Under the pieces are notes generated by a model, which was not told the origin of the DNA, did no database searches, and worked only from the letters and a program-made list of their open reading frames with translations. DNA of 64,000 nt from Jiangella ureilytica (GTDB taxonomy: Bacteria; Actinomycetota; Actinomycetes; Jiangellales; Jiangellaceae). Shown here one piece after another: positions 27,715 to 37,434 of the stretch. The stretch lies in NCBI RefSeq assembly GCF_004348545.1, contig NZ_SMKL01000007.1, forward strand, positions 1 to 64,000, given 5' to 3'. Made by a program: the position numbers and the translations under genes. Each line of letters starts with the position of its first letter. The first letter of the stretch is position 1.

Positions 27715-28137
27715 TCAGTCGCGGGCGACGTAGCGGGACCGGTAGACCGCCAGCGCCGACGTGAACGCCGGGACCGGCAGGTAGTCGGCCGGCTCGTCGG
27801 CCGCGCCGGTGATGAGGTCGAGTTGCTGGCGCAGGGCGTGCACCTCGGCCTCGAGCTCCAGGATGCGCTTGATGCCGACGAGGTTGACGCCGTCTTCCTG
27901 GGACAGTCGCTGCACCTCGCGGAGCATCTCGACCTCGCGCAACGAATAGCGCCGGCCGCCGCCGGGGGTGCGCCGGGGCGTCACCAGCCCGAGGCGGTCG
28001 TACTGGCGCAGCGTCTGCGGGTGCATGCCGGCCATCTCGGCCGCCACGGAGATGACGTACAGCGGCTCGTCGTCGCTGACCAGCCGCGCGGCGCCGGACA
28101 TCGTCACGATGAAGCGTCCTCCGGCCTCCATGGTCAT
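27715..28137 (-). CDS. hspR: HspR, MerR-type heat-shock repressor
   Basis: 140 residues. MerR winged helix (LYVISVAAEMAGMHPQTLRQYDRLGLVTPRRTPGGGRRYSLREVEML) and coiled coil (GIKRILELEAEVHALRQQLDLI). It represses dnaK, clpB and itself by binding HAIR sites, with DnaK as corepressor in Streptomyces. ATG at 28137 overlaps the dnaJ stop (ATGA); an in-frame ATG at 28131 is an alternative. Confidence 0.95.
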   Translation of the reverse strand: MTMEAGGRFIVTMSGAARLVSDDEPLYVISVAAEMAGMHPQTLRQYDRLGLVTPRRTPGGGRRYSLREVEMLREVQRLSQEDGVNLVGIKRILELEAEVHALRQQLDLITGAADEPADYLPVPAFTSALAVYRSRYVARD

Positions 28138-29285
28138 GCCTCCTTCGCCGCCAGGTTCATCAGCTCGGCCCGGACGTCCTCGCCCGAGGTGGCCGTCTGG
28201 AACTCCTCGAGCGCGTGCTTGGCATCGCCCTTGAGGTTCGGCGGCACCGACACCTCGACGGTGACCAGGAGGTCGCCGCGCGTGCCGTCCTTGCGCGCCG
28301 CGCCGCGGCCGCGGACCCGGAAGGTGCGGCCGTTGGGCGTGCCCGGCGGCAGCTTGAGGGTGACCGGGCTGCCGCCCAGCGTGGGCACCTTGATGTCGGC
28401 GCCGAGTGCGGCCTCGGGGAACGTGACCGGCACGGTGACCGTGAGGTGCTCGGCACGGCGGCCGAACACGGGGTGCGACCCGACGTGGATGATCACGTAG
28501 AGGTCGCCTGCAGGCCCGCCGCGCTCGCCCGGCACGCCCTTGCCGCGCAGCCGGATGCGCTGCCCGTCGACCACGCCGGCCGGGATGCGCACGTGCATGA
28601 CCTTGCTGGTCGTGCCGCGGCCCGAGCCGCTGCACACCGGGCAGGGGTCGTCGACGACCAGGCCGCGGCCCCGGCAGTCCTTGCACGGCTCGGCCATGCC
28701 GAAGCCGCCGGAGTCGGTGCTGGTGAAGCCGGTGCCCGAGCACGTGGGACACACCCGCGGAACCGTGCCCGCCCGCGCGCCGGTGCCGGCACAGGCCGAA
28801 CACGCCGACGAGCTGGTGAGCTTCAGCGGGATGGTCTTGCCCTCGACCGCCTCGGAGAACGTGACGGTGACCTCGCGCTCGACGTCGGCGCCCCGGCGGG
28901 CGCCGGTGCCCCGCGGTCGGTTGCGCTGGCCGAAGATGCCGCCGAACACGTCACCGAGACCGCCGCTGCCGCTTCCGGAGAACAGGTCCCCGAGGTCGAA
29001 GTTGAACGATCCGCCGCTCCCGCCGCCCGCCGGGGTGCGGATGCCGCTGCCGAAGAGCGTGCGCGCCTCGTCGTACTGCTTGCGCTTGGCGGGGTCGGAC
29101 AGCACGGAGTACGCCTCGGAGACGTCCTTGAAACGCTCTTCGGCGGCCTTGTCGTCCTTGTTGCGGTCGGGGTGGAGCTCGCGAGCGAGGGTGCGGTAGG
29201 CCTTCTTGACCGTGGCCGCGTCGGCGTCCTTGGCGACGCCGAGGATCTTGTAGTAGTCCTTCTCGATCCAGTCCTTCGTGCTCAC
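28134..29285 (-). CDS. dnaJ: Chaperone DnaJ
   Basis: 383 residues. J domain with HPD (YKILGVAKDADAATVKKAYRTLARELHPDRN), a Gly/Phe-rich stretch (residues 85-145), four zinc-binding CxxCxGxG repeats (CSACAGTG, CPTCSGTG, CKDCRGRG, CPVCSGSG) and the C-terminal substrate-binding domain. It delivers substrates to DnaK and stimulates its ATPase. GTG start with GAGGGG upstream; 31 nt after grpE in the dnaK operon. Confidence 0.97.
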   Translation of the reverse strand: MSTKDWIEKDYYKILGVAKDADAATVKKAYRTLARELHPDRNKDDKAAEERFKDVSEAYSVLSDPAKRKQYDEARTLFGSGIRTPAGGGSGGSFNFDLGDLFSGSGSGGLGDVFGGIFGQRNRPRGTGARRGADVEREVTVTFSEAVEGKTIPLKLTSSSACSACAGTGARAGTVPRVCPTCSGTGFTSTDSGGFGMAEPCKDCRGRGLVVDDPCPVCSGSGRGTTSKVMHVRIPAGVVDGQRIRLRGKGVPGERGGPAGDLYVIIHVGSHPVFGRRAEHLTVTVPVTFPEAALGADIKVPTLGGSPVTLKLPPGTPNGRTFRVRGRGAARKDGTRGDLLVTVEVSVPPNLKGDAKHALEEFQTATSGEDVRAELMNLAAKEA

Positions 29286-29316
29286 GGGCTCACCCCTCCT
29301 CTCCGTCTACGGAACG

Positions 29317-30023
29317 TCAGCTCTGGTCGTCCTTATTCTCCGCCGAGTCGTCCCCGGCGGACGAGTCGGCGGACGAGTCGGCGGACGGCTCCGGCAGCGC
29401 CTCGGTCGGCTCGGCCACCGCGACCCGGGCGGGCCGGATGACGCGCTCGCCGATGCGGTAGCCCGGCTGCAGGATCTGCGTGCAGGTGGGCACCTCGACG
29501 TCGTCGGCGTAGCCGTGCATGAGCGCCTCGTGGATCATCGGGTCGAAGGCGTCGCCCGGCTCGCCGAAGCGGACCAGGCCGGCCTTCGCCGTGACCGACT
29601 CGAGCGCCTCGCCGACCGACCGGAACGCCCCGGTGAGGTCGCCGTGCTCGCGGGCCCGGCCGATGTCGTCGAGCACGCCGAGCAGCTCGGCCAGCACCTC
29701 GGCCTTGGCGGCCTCGCGGTTGGCCTCGCGGTCACGATCGACCCGCCGCCGGTAGTTGACGTACTCGGCCTGCAGCCGGCGCAGGTCGTCGAGCCGCTCG
29801 GCCGCCTCGGCCTTCGCCGCCGCGAGCTCCGCATCGGACACGGTTCCGCCGGGACCGGGCGCGGCGGCCGTGGCCCCCGCGCCCGCCGCGGCGGACTCCG
29901 AGCCGGCGTCGGCGTCGGTGTCGCGCCGCTCGCCGGTCTCGGGGTCGATGCGGCGCCGGTCGCGGATGACGGGCTTCAGCTCCTCGGAGCCCTCCCCCGC
30001 GGTGTCAGGTCGCTGCGCATCGG

Positions 30024-30027
<4 letters not shown>
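29317..30027 (-). CDS. grpE: GrpE nucleotide exchange factor
   Basis: 236 residues. Disordered acidic N-terminus of 75 residues, a long coiled coil ([46 protein letters not shown]) and the C-terminal beta domain ([22 protein letters not shown] type: [20 protein letters not shown]). It releases ADP from DnaK. The GTG overlaps the dnaK stop (GTGA). The C-terminus ends in an unusual Ser/Asp repeat ([21 protein letters not shown]). Confidence 0.96.
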
Positions 30028-31910
<1,883 letters not shown>

Positions 31911-31938
31911 GGCAGTTACCTCCAGAGTCCACTCAGCA

Positions 31939-31959
31939 GTTGAGTCAGTATGGCTCAAC
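31939..31959. promoter_or_regulatory. HAIR element 1 upstream of dnaK
   Basis: GTTGAGT at 31939-31945 and GCTCAAC at 31953-31959, separated by 7 nt; matches the HspR consensus CTTGAGT-N7-ACTCAAG at 11 of 14 defined positions. It lies 29 nt upstream of the dnaK start. Confidence 0.88.
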
Positions 31960-31965
31960 TATAAC

Positions 31966-31986
31966 CTTGAGCCGATGCGGCTCAAC
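31966..31986. promoter_or_regulatory. HAIR element 2 upstream of dnaK
   Basis: CTTGAGC at 31966-31972 and GCTCAAC at 31980-31986 with 7 nt between. Its centre is 27 bp from that of the first HAIR site, so two HspR dimers could sit on adjacent faces. It also lies 70 nt upstream of the divergent 42-residue ORF. Confidence 0.87.
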
Positions 31987-32055
31987 TTCACTACCCCCGA
32001 CAACGACCGACCGGCTCTGAGGATTCCCTCAGTTCCGCCGCGTACGCTGGCCCGC

Positions 32056-32184
32056 ATGTTCCCGGAGTTCCAGGACGACGACCAGCCGCGGCGCACCGAC
32101 CTCCGCACCAAGATCGTCGCGGCGGTGCTCATCCTGTGCCTCGTCGCCGGGGCGGCGCCGTTCCTCGCCGCCCTGTTCTTCTAG
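32056..32184 (+). CDS. 42-residue single-helix membrane protein
   Basis: Acidic/basic N-terminus (MFPEFQDDDQPRRTDLRTK) and one helix (IVAAVLILCLVAGAAPFLAALFF). It lies divergent from dnaK, with the HAIR sites between them, and ends 2 nt before the start of the DUF418-like gene. The layout is sound for a small membrane protein; no family is recognised. A CTGAGG-ATTC-CCTCAG palindrome (32017-32032) lies just upstream. Confidence 0.6.
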   Translation: MFPEFQDDDQPRRTDLRTKIVAAVLILCLVAGAAPFLAALFF

Positions 32185-32186
32185 GC

Positions 32187-33380
32187 ATGGCCGTTCAGGA
32201 GGACGCGCGCCCCACCGCGGTGCGCAGCCGGCTCCTGGGAGTCGACGCGGCCCGTGGCATCGCCCTGCTGGGCATGATGTCGGTGCACATCATCCCGGCG
32301 ATCGGCGACGACGGCGGGCTCACCGCGTCGCGGCTCATCGCCAGCGGCCGCTCGTCTGCCCTGTTCGCTCTGCTGGCCGGAGTGGGCCTGGCGCTGGCCA
32401 CCGGAGGACGCACGCCGCCGCGGGGCCGGCCGCTGGCCGCCGCGAGCGTCGGCGTGGCCCTGCGTGCGCTGGTCATCCTGCTGGTCGGGCTGTGCCTGGG
32501 CGCGTTCGACTCCGGCGTCGCGGTCATCCTGGTCAACTACGCGCTGCTGTTCGTGCTGGCGATCCCGTTCCTCGGGCTCGGGCCGTGGATCCTGCTGCCT
32601 CTCGGCCTGGCCTGGGCCGCCGGCGCGCCGCTGCTCAACCACTACTGGCGCATCGGCGAGCCGTTGTCGTCGTACGACTCGCCCTCCTTCGACTCGCTCG
32701 AGAACCCGGGCGCCCTGCTGCGCGAGCTGCTGGTCACCGGCTATTACCCGGTGTTCCCCTGGATGGCGTACCTGCTGGTCGGGCTGGGCATCGGCAGGCT
32801 GGCGCTGTCGTCGACCAGGGTCGCGACGCTGCTGCTGGCCGGCGGCGCGGCGCTGGCCGTGGCCGCCTGGGTGACGTCGACGGTGCTGCTCGACAACGGC
32901 GCGCTGGAGCACCTGGTCGCCGCCGGCCTGGGCGGGCACCCGGCCAGCCCGTTGGACTTCGCCGCGGCCGTGAACCACACGTCCTTCTACGGCACCACCC
33001 CGGCCACGTCGTGGTGGTGGCTGGTGGTGGCGGCGCCCCACACCGCCACGCCGTTCGACCTGCTGCACACCATCGGCACGAGCGCGGCGGTGCTGGGCCT
33101 CATGCTGCTCCTGGCGGCACGGGCCCGGCCGCTGGTCTGGCCGCTGGCGGCCATCGGCGGCATGACGTTCACGCTGTACACCCTGCACGTCGTGCTGCTC
33201 TCAGGCCCGGTGCAGGGCCACGACCTCTCGACCTACCTGACGCACGTGGTGATCGTGTTCGCCATCGCGATGCCCTGGCGCGCGTTCATCGGCCGCGGCC
33301 CGCTCGAGGCGGTGGCGGCCGCCATGGGCCGGGCCGGTCGCGACCTGGTGCTGTCACCGTCGCCGCGGCGACAGGACTGA
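32187..33380 (+). CDS. DUF418/DUF1624-like multi-pass membrane protein (acyltransferase-like)
   Basis: 397 residues with about ten helices. The N-terminal RLLGVDAARGIALLGMMSVHIIPA motif (R-x-x-G-x-D-x-x-R-G-x-A-x-x-G-M-x-x-H) is that of DUF418 and heparan-acetyltransferase-like membrane proteins; C-terminal GGMTFTLYTLHVVLL fits the same families. It may move acyl groups across the membrane; substrate unknown. Start ATG 32187, 2 nt after the small ORF. Its last 27 nt overlap the convergent GDSL gene. Confidence 0.85.
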   Translation: MAVQEDARPTAVRSRLLGVDAARGIALLGMMSVHIIPAIGDDGGLTASRLIASGRSSALFALLAGVGLALATGGRTPPRGRPLAAASVGVALRALVILLVGLCLGAFDSGVAVILVNYALLFVLAIPFLGLGPWILLPLGLAWAAGAPLLNHYWRIGEPLSSYDSPSFDSLENPGALLRELLVTGYYPVFPWMAYLLVGLGIGRLALSSTRVATLLLAGGAALAVAAWVTSTVLLDNGALEHLVAAGLGGHPASPLDFAAAVNHTSFYGTTPATSWWWLVVAAPHTATPFDLLHTIGTSAAVLGLMLLLAARARPLVWPLAAIGGMTFTLYTLHVVLLSGPVQGHDLSTYLTHVVIVFAIAMPWRAFIGRGPLEAVAAAMGRAGRDLVLSPSPRRQD

Positions 33381-34658
33381 CAGGTCCACCGCGGCGGCCA
33401 TCGCGGCGTAGCCGGCGTCGCCCGGGTGCAGGTGGTCGCCGGAGTCGTACTCCGGGCGGATCCGCTGCGGGTCGGCCGGGTCGCGGAGGACCGCGTCGAC
33501 GTCGATGACCGCGTCGAACGCGCCGGACCCGCGGATCCACTCGTTGACCGCGACCCGCACGGCCTCGCGCTCCGGCGTCCACGTGCCCCAGCCCCGGAAC
33601 GGCCCGATGGTGGCGCCGATGACGCGCATCCCCTGGTCGTGGCCGCGCTCGACGATCTGCTCGTAGGCCGCGATCAACCTCTCGGGGTCGTACTGCGAGT
33701 TCGGCTGCTGGATGTCGTTGACGCCCTCGAAGACCACGACGGTGCCGGCGCCGGTCTGGGTCAGCGCGTCGCGGTCGAGCCGGGCCAGCGCGTTGTCGCC
33801 CTGGCCGGGACTGTTGGCGTGCAGCAGCAGCCGGTTGCCGCCGATGCCGGCGTTCAGGACGCCGAACCGCTGCGGCCGCGGCAGCTGGAGCATGCGGTCG
33901 GCCAGGTAGTCGGGCCAGCGCCGGTTCGCGTCGCGGGTCGAGCCGCTGCCGTCGGTGATGGAGTCGCCGAGGAACACCACCGCGCCGGACGTCGCGCCGC
34001 GCACGTCCAGTCCGTCGAGGAACCAGAACGACGTGGTGGTCCGGTCGAACGCCGACCCCGACGGCGTGGCGGTCCGGTCGCCGTCGGCCAGCCAGCCGGT
34101 CGAGTGCGCCGCGGAGTGGTACGTCGCCGGCCCGGTCGGGCCGGGCACGTGCAGGCTGACGAGGACGTCGTTGTCGTCGGCGATCCGCAGCGCGACGGGG
34201 TCGGACACCACCTCCGCTCCGGCCGGGACGGTCACGCTCGCGTCGCCCGAGAACGTCACCGGCCGCAGCGTCGCCGCGTCGACGTCACCCGGGTTCGCGC
34301 CCGGCAGGGCCAGCGTCGCGGCCCCGACGACCAGCGGCTGCGTCCCGTACACGTTGCTGAGCCGGAGCCGGGCCTGCGTGCCGCCCACCGACACGTGCAG
34401 CCGCTGCCGGAACGTGGTGTCGGTGAAGCCGGCCAGCGCCGCGCCGCTCTCCGGCCGCGCCACCGCGGTGGCCCAGGTGCCCACCCAGCCGGTCGCACCT
34501 GCGGTGGCGTCAGCGGCGGCAGTGCTCGGGACCGCGGCGTCGGCGGGCGGCTCGGCCAGTGTGGCGCCGGCCATCAACGCGGCGCCCGCCGCGGCGGCGG
34601 CGGTCAGCAGCCCGGCCCAGCGGCGGAGGGATCTCGGCAACGAACGGGACGGCGGCAT
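33354..34658 (-). CDS. Secreted SGNH/GDSL hydrolase
   Basis: 434 residues. A signal peptide (residues 1-42, RSLRRWAGLLTAAAAAGAALMAGATLA), then an N-terminal beta domain (80-210) and an SGNH domain: Ser in VFLGDSITDGSG, Gly in GIGGN, Asn in FEGVNDIQQ, and Asp/His in YDSGDHLHPGDAGY. It is an esterase, probably acting on polysaccharide acyl groups or lipids outside the cell. It is convergent with the DUF418-like gene. Confidence 0.92.
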   Translation of the reverse strand: MPPSRSLPRSLRRWAGLLTAAAAAGAALMAGATLAEPPADAAVPSTAAADATAGATGWVGTWATAVARPESGAALAGFTDTTFRQRLHVSVGGTQARLRLSNVYGTQPLVVGAATLALPGANPGDVDAATLRPVTFSGDASVTVPAGAEVVSDPVALRIADDNDVLVSLHVPGPTGPATYHSAAHSTGWLADGDRTATPSGSAFDRTTTSFWFLDGLDVRGATSGAVVFLGDSITDGSGSTRDANRRWPDYLADRMLQLPRPQRFGVLNAGIGGNRLLLHANSPGQGDNALARLDRDALTQTGAGTVVVFEGVNDIQQPNSQYDPERLIAAYEQIVERGHDQGMRVIGATIGPFRGWGTWTPEREAVRVAVNEWIRGSGAFDAVIDVDAVLRDPADPQRIRPEYDSGDHLHPGDAGYAAMAAAVDLSVLSPRRR

Positions 34659-34860
34659 CGGCGGCTCCTCGTCGTGTCGGCTGCGTCCGGCGGGGGTGAC
34701 CGCACGCGGCAGTCGTGACGCTAGAGCCGCCGCGGCCCGGCCCGCCAGCCGTGGTGCGCCGAACGGCCGGCCCCGTGCGGCAGACGGTTTCCGCTGCTAC
34801 GTCCGCGCAGCTGCCCGCCAGGCTTGCGGACAAACTACTTTGTGCCTTAAAGTCATTGGC
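34659..34860. promoter_or_regulatory. Divergent promoter region with ACTTT-N7-AAAGT palindrome
   Basis: 202 nt between the GDSL gene and the operon at 34861. It carries an inverted repeat ACTTT (34837-34841) and AAAGT (34849-34853) 7 nt before the ATG at 34861; the 5' flank ACAAACT extends it. It is a good candidate operator for the winged-helix regulator encoded in that operon. A similar ACTACTTTG sequence occurs at 52697. The rest shows no gene. Confidence 0.55.
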
Positions 34861-35496
34861 ATGACGAACCCGGATGAGCTGACCCCTGAGGAGTCGCTGC
34901 GGCTGATCGCCCGCGAGCAGGCGGCGGTCGCCGGGCGGCACCGGAGCAGCATCGTGCTCTACTACCTGCCCTGGGGCCTCGCCCTGTTCATCGGCTTCGG
35001 CCTGCTCGCCCTCGATCAGGGGCCGGGCAGCGACGGCCCTTGGGCCGACCTCCCCGACGCGTTGCCGCTGGCCGTGCTGTTCGTGCTCATGGCGCTCGCC
35101 GCCGCCGTCACCGTCGTCACCTCGGCGCGCGAGGCCCGTCGGATCGGCGGCGAGAGCACCCGCCGCGGCGCCATCTACGGAGCCGGCTGGGCGCTGGGGT
35201 TCGGCACGATCTTCCCGCTCCTCGGCCGGTTCGCCGAGCACCTGCCCGAGGACCAGCGCGGGCTGCTGTTCGGGTCCATCAGCGTGGCCGTGACCGGCGT
35301 CCTGTACGTAGCCGGCGCGGCCATCTGGCTCGACTGGAGCATGTTCGTGCTCGGCGGCTGGCTGCTGGTGGTCAACCTCGTGGGCGCTCTGGCCGGACCG
35401 GGGTGGCACTCGCTGGTCATCGCGGTCGCCGGCGGCGGCGCGCTCATCGTCGCCGGGCTGGTGGCAACGGTGACGGCCCGGCGAGCCGAGCCATGA
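34861..35496 (+). CDS. Multi-pass membrane protein of a regulator-ABC operon
   Basis: 211 residues with six hydrophobic helices after a soluble start (MTNPDELTPEESLRLIAREQAAVAGRHRSS). The N-terminal LTPEESLRLI...A resembles membrane proteins that accompany small winged-helix regulators. It overlaps the regulator gene by 4 nt and heads the operon membrane protein-regulator-ATPase-permease (34861-37434). Function not known; a sensor or accessory role is possible. Confidence 0.8.
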   Translation: MTNPDELTPEESLRLIAREQAAVAGRHRSSIVLYYLPWGLALFIGFGLLALDQGPGSDGPWADLPDALPLAVLFVLMALAAAVTVVTSAREARRIGGESTRRGAIYGAGWALGFGTIFPLLGRFAEHLPEDQRGLLFGSISVAVTGVLYVAGAAIWLDWSMFVLGGWLLVVNLVGALAGPGWHSLVIAVAGGGALIVAGLVATVTARRAEP

Positions 35497-35813
35497 CGAC
35501 GCCGCCCGACCTCGACCCCGTCATCCACGCCCAGGCCCGGCTGCGAGTGGTCGCGGCGCTGTCCGCGCTCCCCACCGGCGACCACATGACCTTTCCCTAC
35601 CTGCAGAAGGTGCTCGACATGACCGCCGGCAACCTCTCGGTCCACCTCGGCAAGCTCGAGGAGGCCCGCTACGTCGAGATCACGAAGACCCACCAGGGAC
35701 GACGCCCGGTCACCTACGTCGCCCTCACCTCGCGCGGCCGCGCCGCGTTCGACGACTACACGACGGCGATCCGCGCCCTGCTCGACGGCGCCGCCGGAAC
35801 GGAGCAGCCATGA
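35493..35813 (+). CDS. Winged-helix transcriptional regulator (ArsR/MarR-like, DUF7342/HTH_27 type)
   Basis: 106 residues: LDPVIHAQARLRVVAALSALPTGDHMTFPYLQKVLDMTAGNLSVHLGKLEEARYVEITKTHQGRRPVTYVALTSRGRAAF, the form of small winged-helix repressors with a recognition helix TAGNLSVHLGKLE. It should repress the operon through a site near 34840. Start ATG lies inside the stop of the upstream gene, and its own stop overlaps the ATPase start. Confidence 0.9.
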   Translation: MTTPPDLDPVIHAQARLRVVAALSALPTGDHMTFPYLQKVLDMTAGNLSVHLGKLEEARYVEITKTHQGRRPVTYVALTSRGRAAFDDYTTAIRALLDGAAGTEQP

Positions 35814-36700
35814 CCGGGCTCATCGCCCGCGCCGCCGGTGTCTCGCGCCGCTACGGCGATATCGTCGCGCTCGACCACGTCGACCTCGACATCCCGCGCG
35901 GGCAGCTGGTCGGCCTGCTCGGCCCGAACGGCGCCGGCAAGTCGACCCTCATCAACCTGTTCGTGGGGCTGCGCCGGCCCGACGACGGCCGGGTCGAGAT
36001 CCGGGGCCGGAACCCGATGACGCCCGCCACCCGCCGCATCGTCGGCGTCACGCCGCAGGAGACCGGGCTGCCGCTGAGCCTGCGCGTCGGCGAGACCGCC
36101 CGCCTGGTGGCGGCGCACTTCGCCGACCCGGTCCCGCCGGCGGAGCTGTTCGAGCGGTTCGGCCTCACCGGGATCGAGGGGCGCCAGTGCGGCTCGCTCA
36201 GCGGCGGGCAGAAGCGGCGGCTCGCGGTCGCGCTGGCGTTCGCCGGCCGGCCCGAGATCGTCTTCCTCGACGAGCCGACCACCGGGCTCGACGTCGACGC
36301 GCGGCACCACCTGTGGGAGGGCATCCGCGCCTTCCACGCCGAAGGCGGCACCGTCGTCCTGACCAGCCACTATCTCGACGAGGTGGAGGCGCTGGCCGAG
36401 CGGGTCGTCGTCATCGACCACGGCCGCGTCATCCGCGACGGCAGCACCGCGGAGATCCGCGACGTCGCCGGCATGCGCCGGGTCAGCCTGACGGCCGGCG
36501 AGCTGCCGGCGCTGCCCGGCGTGGTGTCGGCGGCGAGCGACGACACCGGCCGGGCGCACCTCATGACCACCGACGCCGACGCGCTCGTACGCGAGCTCGT
36601 CACCGCCGGCGTGCCGTTCCGCGACCTCGAAGTGCGCAGCACGTCGCTCGAGGACGCGTTCCTGGCCATGACCGCGAACGACCACCGGAGCCTCGCATGA
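35810..36700 (+). CDS. ABC transporter ATP-binding protein
   Basis: 296 residues. Walker A GLLGPNGAGKST, signature GSLSGGQKRRLAVA, Walker B IVFLDEPTTGLD, switch TSHYLDEVEALAERV. It forms an ABC-2 exporter with the following permease. Start ATGA-overlaps the regulator gene. Efflux of a drug or peptide under winged-helix control is the natural reading. Confidence 0.93.
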   Translation: MTGLIARAAGVSRRYGDIVALDHVDLDIPRGQLVGLLGPNGAGKSTLINLFVGLRRPDDGRVEIRGRNPMTPATRRIVGVTPQETGLPLSLRVGETARLVAAHFADPVPPAELFERFGLTGIEGRQCGSLSGGQKRRLAVALAFAGRPEIVFLDEPTTGLDVDARHHLWEGIRAFHAEGGTVVLTSHYLDEVEALAERVVVIDHGRVIRDGSTAEIRDVAGMRRVSLTAGELPALPGVVSAASDDTGRAHLMTTDADALVRELVTAGVPFRDLEVRSTSLEDAFLAMTANDHRSLA

Positions 36701-37434
36701 GCCTCGTCCTCACCTACGCGCGCTACCAGTTCCTCGAGACGGTGCGCATCCCCGTCGCCGTCATCGCGACCGTGTTCTTCCCGGCGGCGTCGATGCTGTT
36801 CTTCGTCGTCCCGAGCATCGGCAGCGACCCGCGAGCGGCCACCCTCGCCACCGCGTCCATGGTGGTGTTCGCGTCGATGGTCACCTGCCTGTTCCAGTAC
36901 GGCGCCGGCGTGGCCGAGGACCGCGCGCTGCCGTGGGAGCCGTTCGTGCGCACGCTGCCCGCCGGCCCCGGACCCCGCTTCGCCGCCCGGGTGCTGGTCG
37001 GCACCGCGTTCGTGCTGGTGGCGGTCGTCCCGGTCGTGGTCATCGCGGTCCTGTTCACCGAGGCCACGCTGAGCCCGGCCCGGTTCGCCGCCGCCCTGGG
37101 CGCGTTGGTGGTCGTCGTCGTGCCCTTCACGCTGCTGGGCCTGGCCATCGGGTACTCGCTGCCGGCCAAGGCCGCCACCGCCGTCGCGACCATCTCGTTC
37201 CTGCCGCTGGCCTTCGGCGGCGGCCTCATGGGCGACCCCGAGGACCTGCCCGGCTTCATCGAGACCATCGCGCCGTTCCTGCCCACGCGCGGCGCCGGGG
37301 AGCTGATCTGGGCCGCCGTCTCCGACATCGCCGTCGAGCCGGTGTCGATGATCATGCTCGGCGTGTGGACGGTGGCAGCGGGTGCCGCGGCGGTGGTCGC
37401 CTACCGCCGCGACGAGGGCCGCCGGTTCAGCTGA
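36697..37434 (+). CDS. ABC-2 type transporter permease
   Basis: 245 residues with six helices, starting MSLVLTYARYQFLETVRIPVAVIATVFFPAASMLFF. It contains the ABC-2 motif region FLPLAFGGGLMGDPEDLPGFIETIAPFLPTRGAGEL. It overlaps the ATPase gene by 4 nt and, tail to tail, the GH42 gene by 8 nt. Confidence 0.9.
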   Translation: MSLVLTYARYQFLETVRIPVAVIATVFFPAASMLFFVVPSIGSDPRAATLATASMVVFASMVTCLFQYGAGVAEDRALPWEPFVRTLPAGPGPRFAARVLVGTAFVLVAVVPVVVIAVLFTEATLSPARFAAALGALVVVVVPFTLLGLAIGYSLPAKAATAVATISFLPLAFGGGLMGDPEDLPGFIETIAPFLPTRGAGELIWAAVSDIAVEPVSMIMLGVWTVAAGAAAVVAYRRDEGRRFS

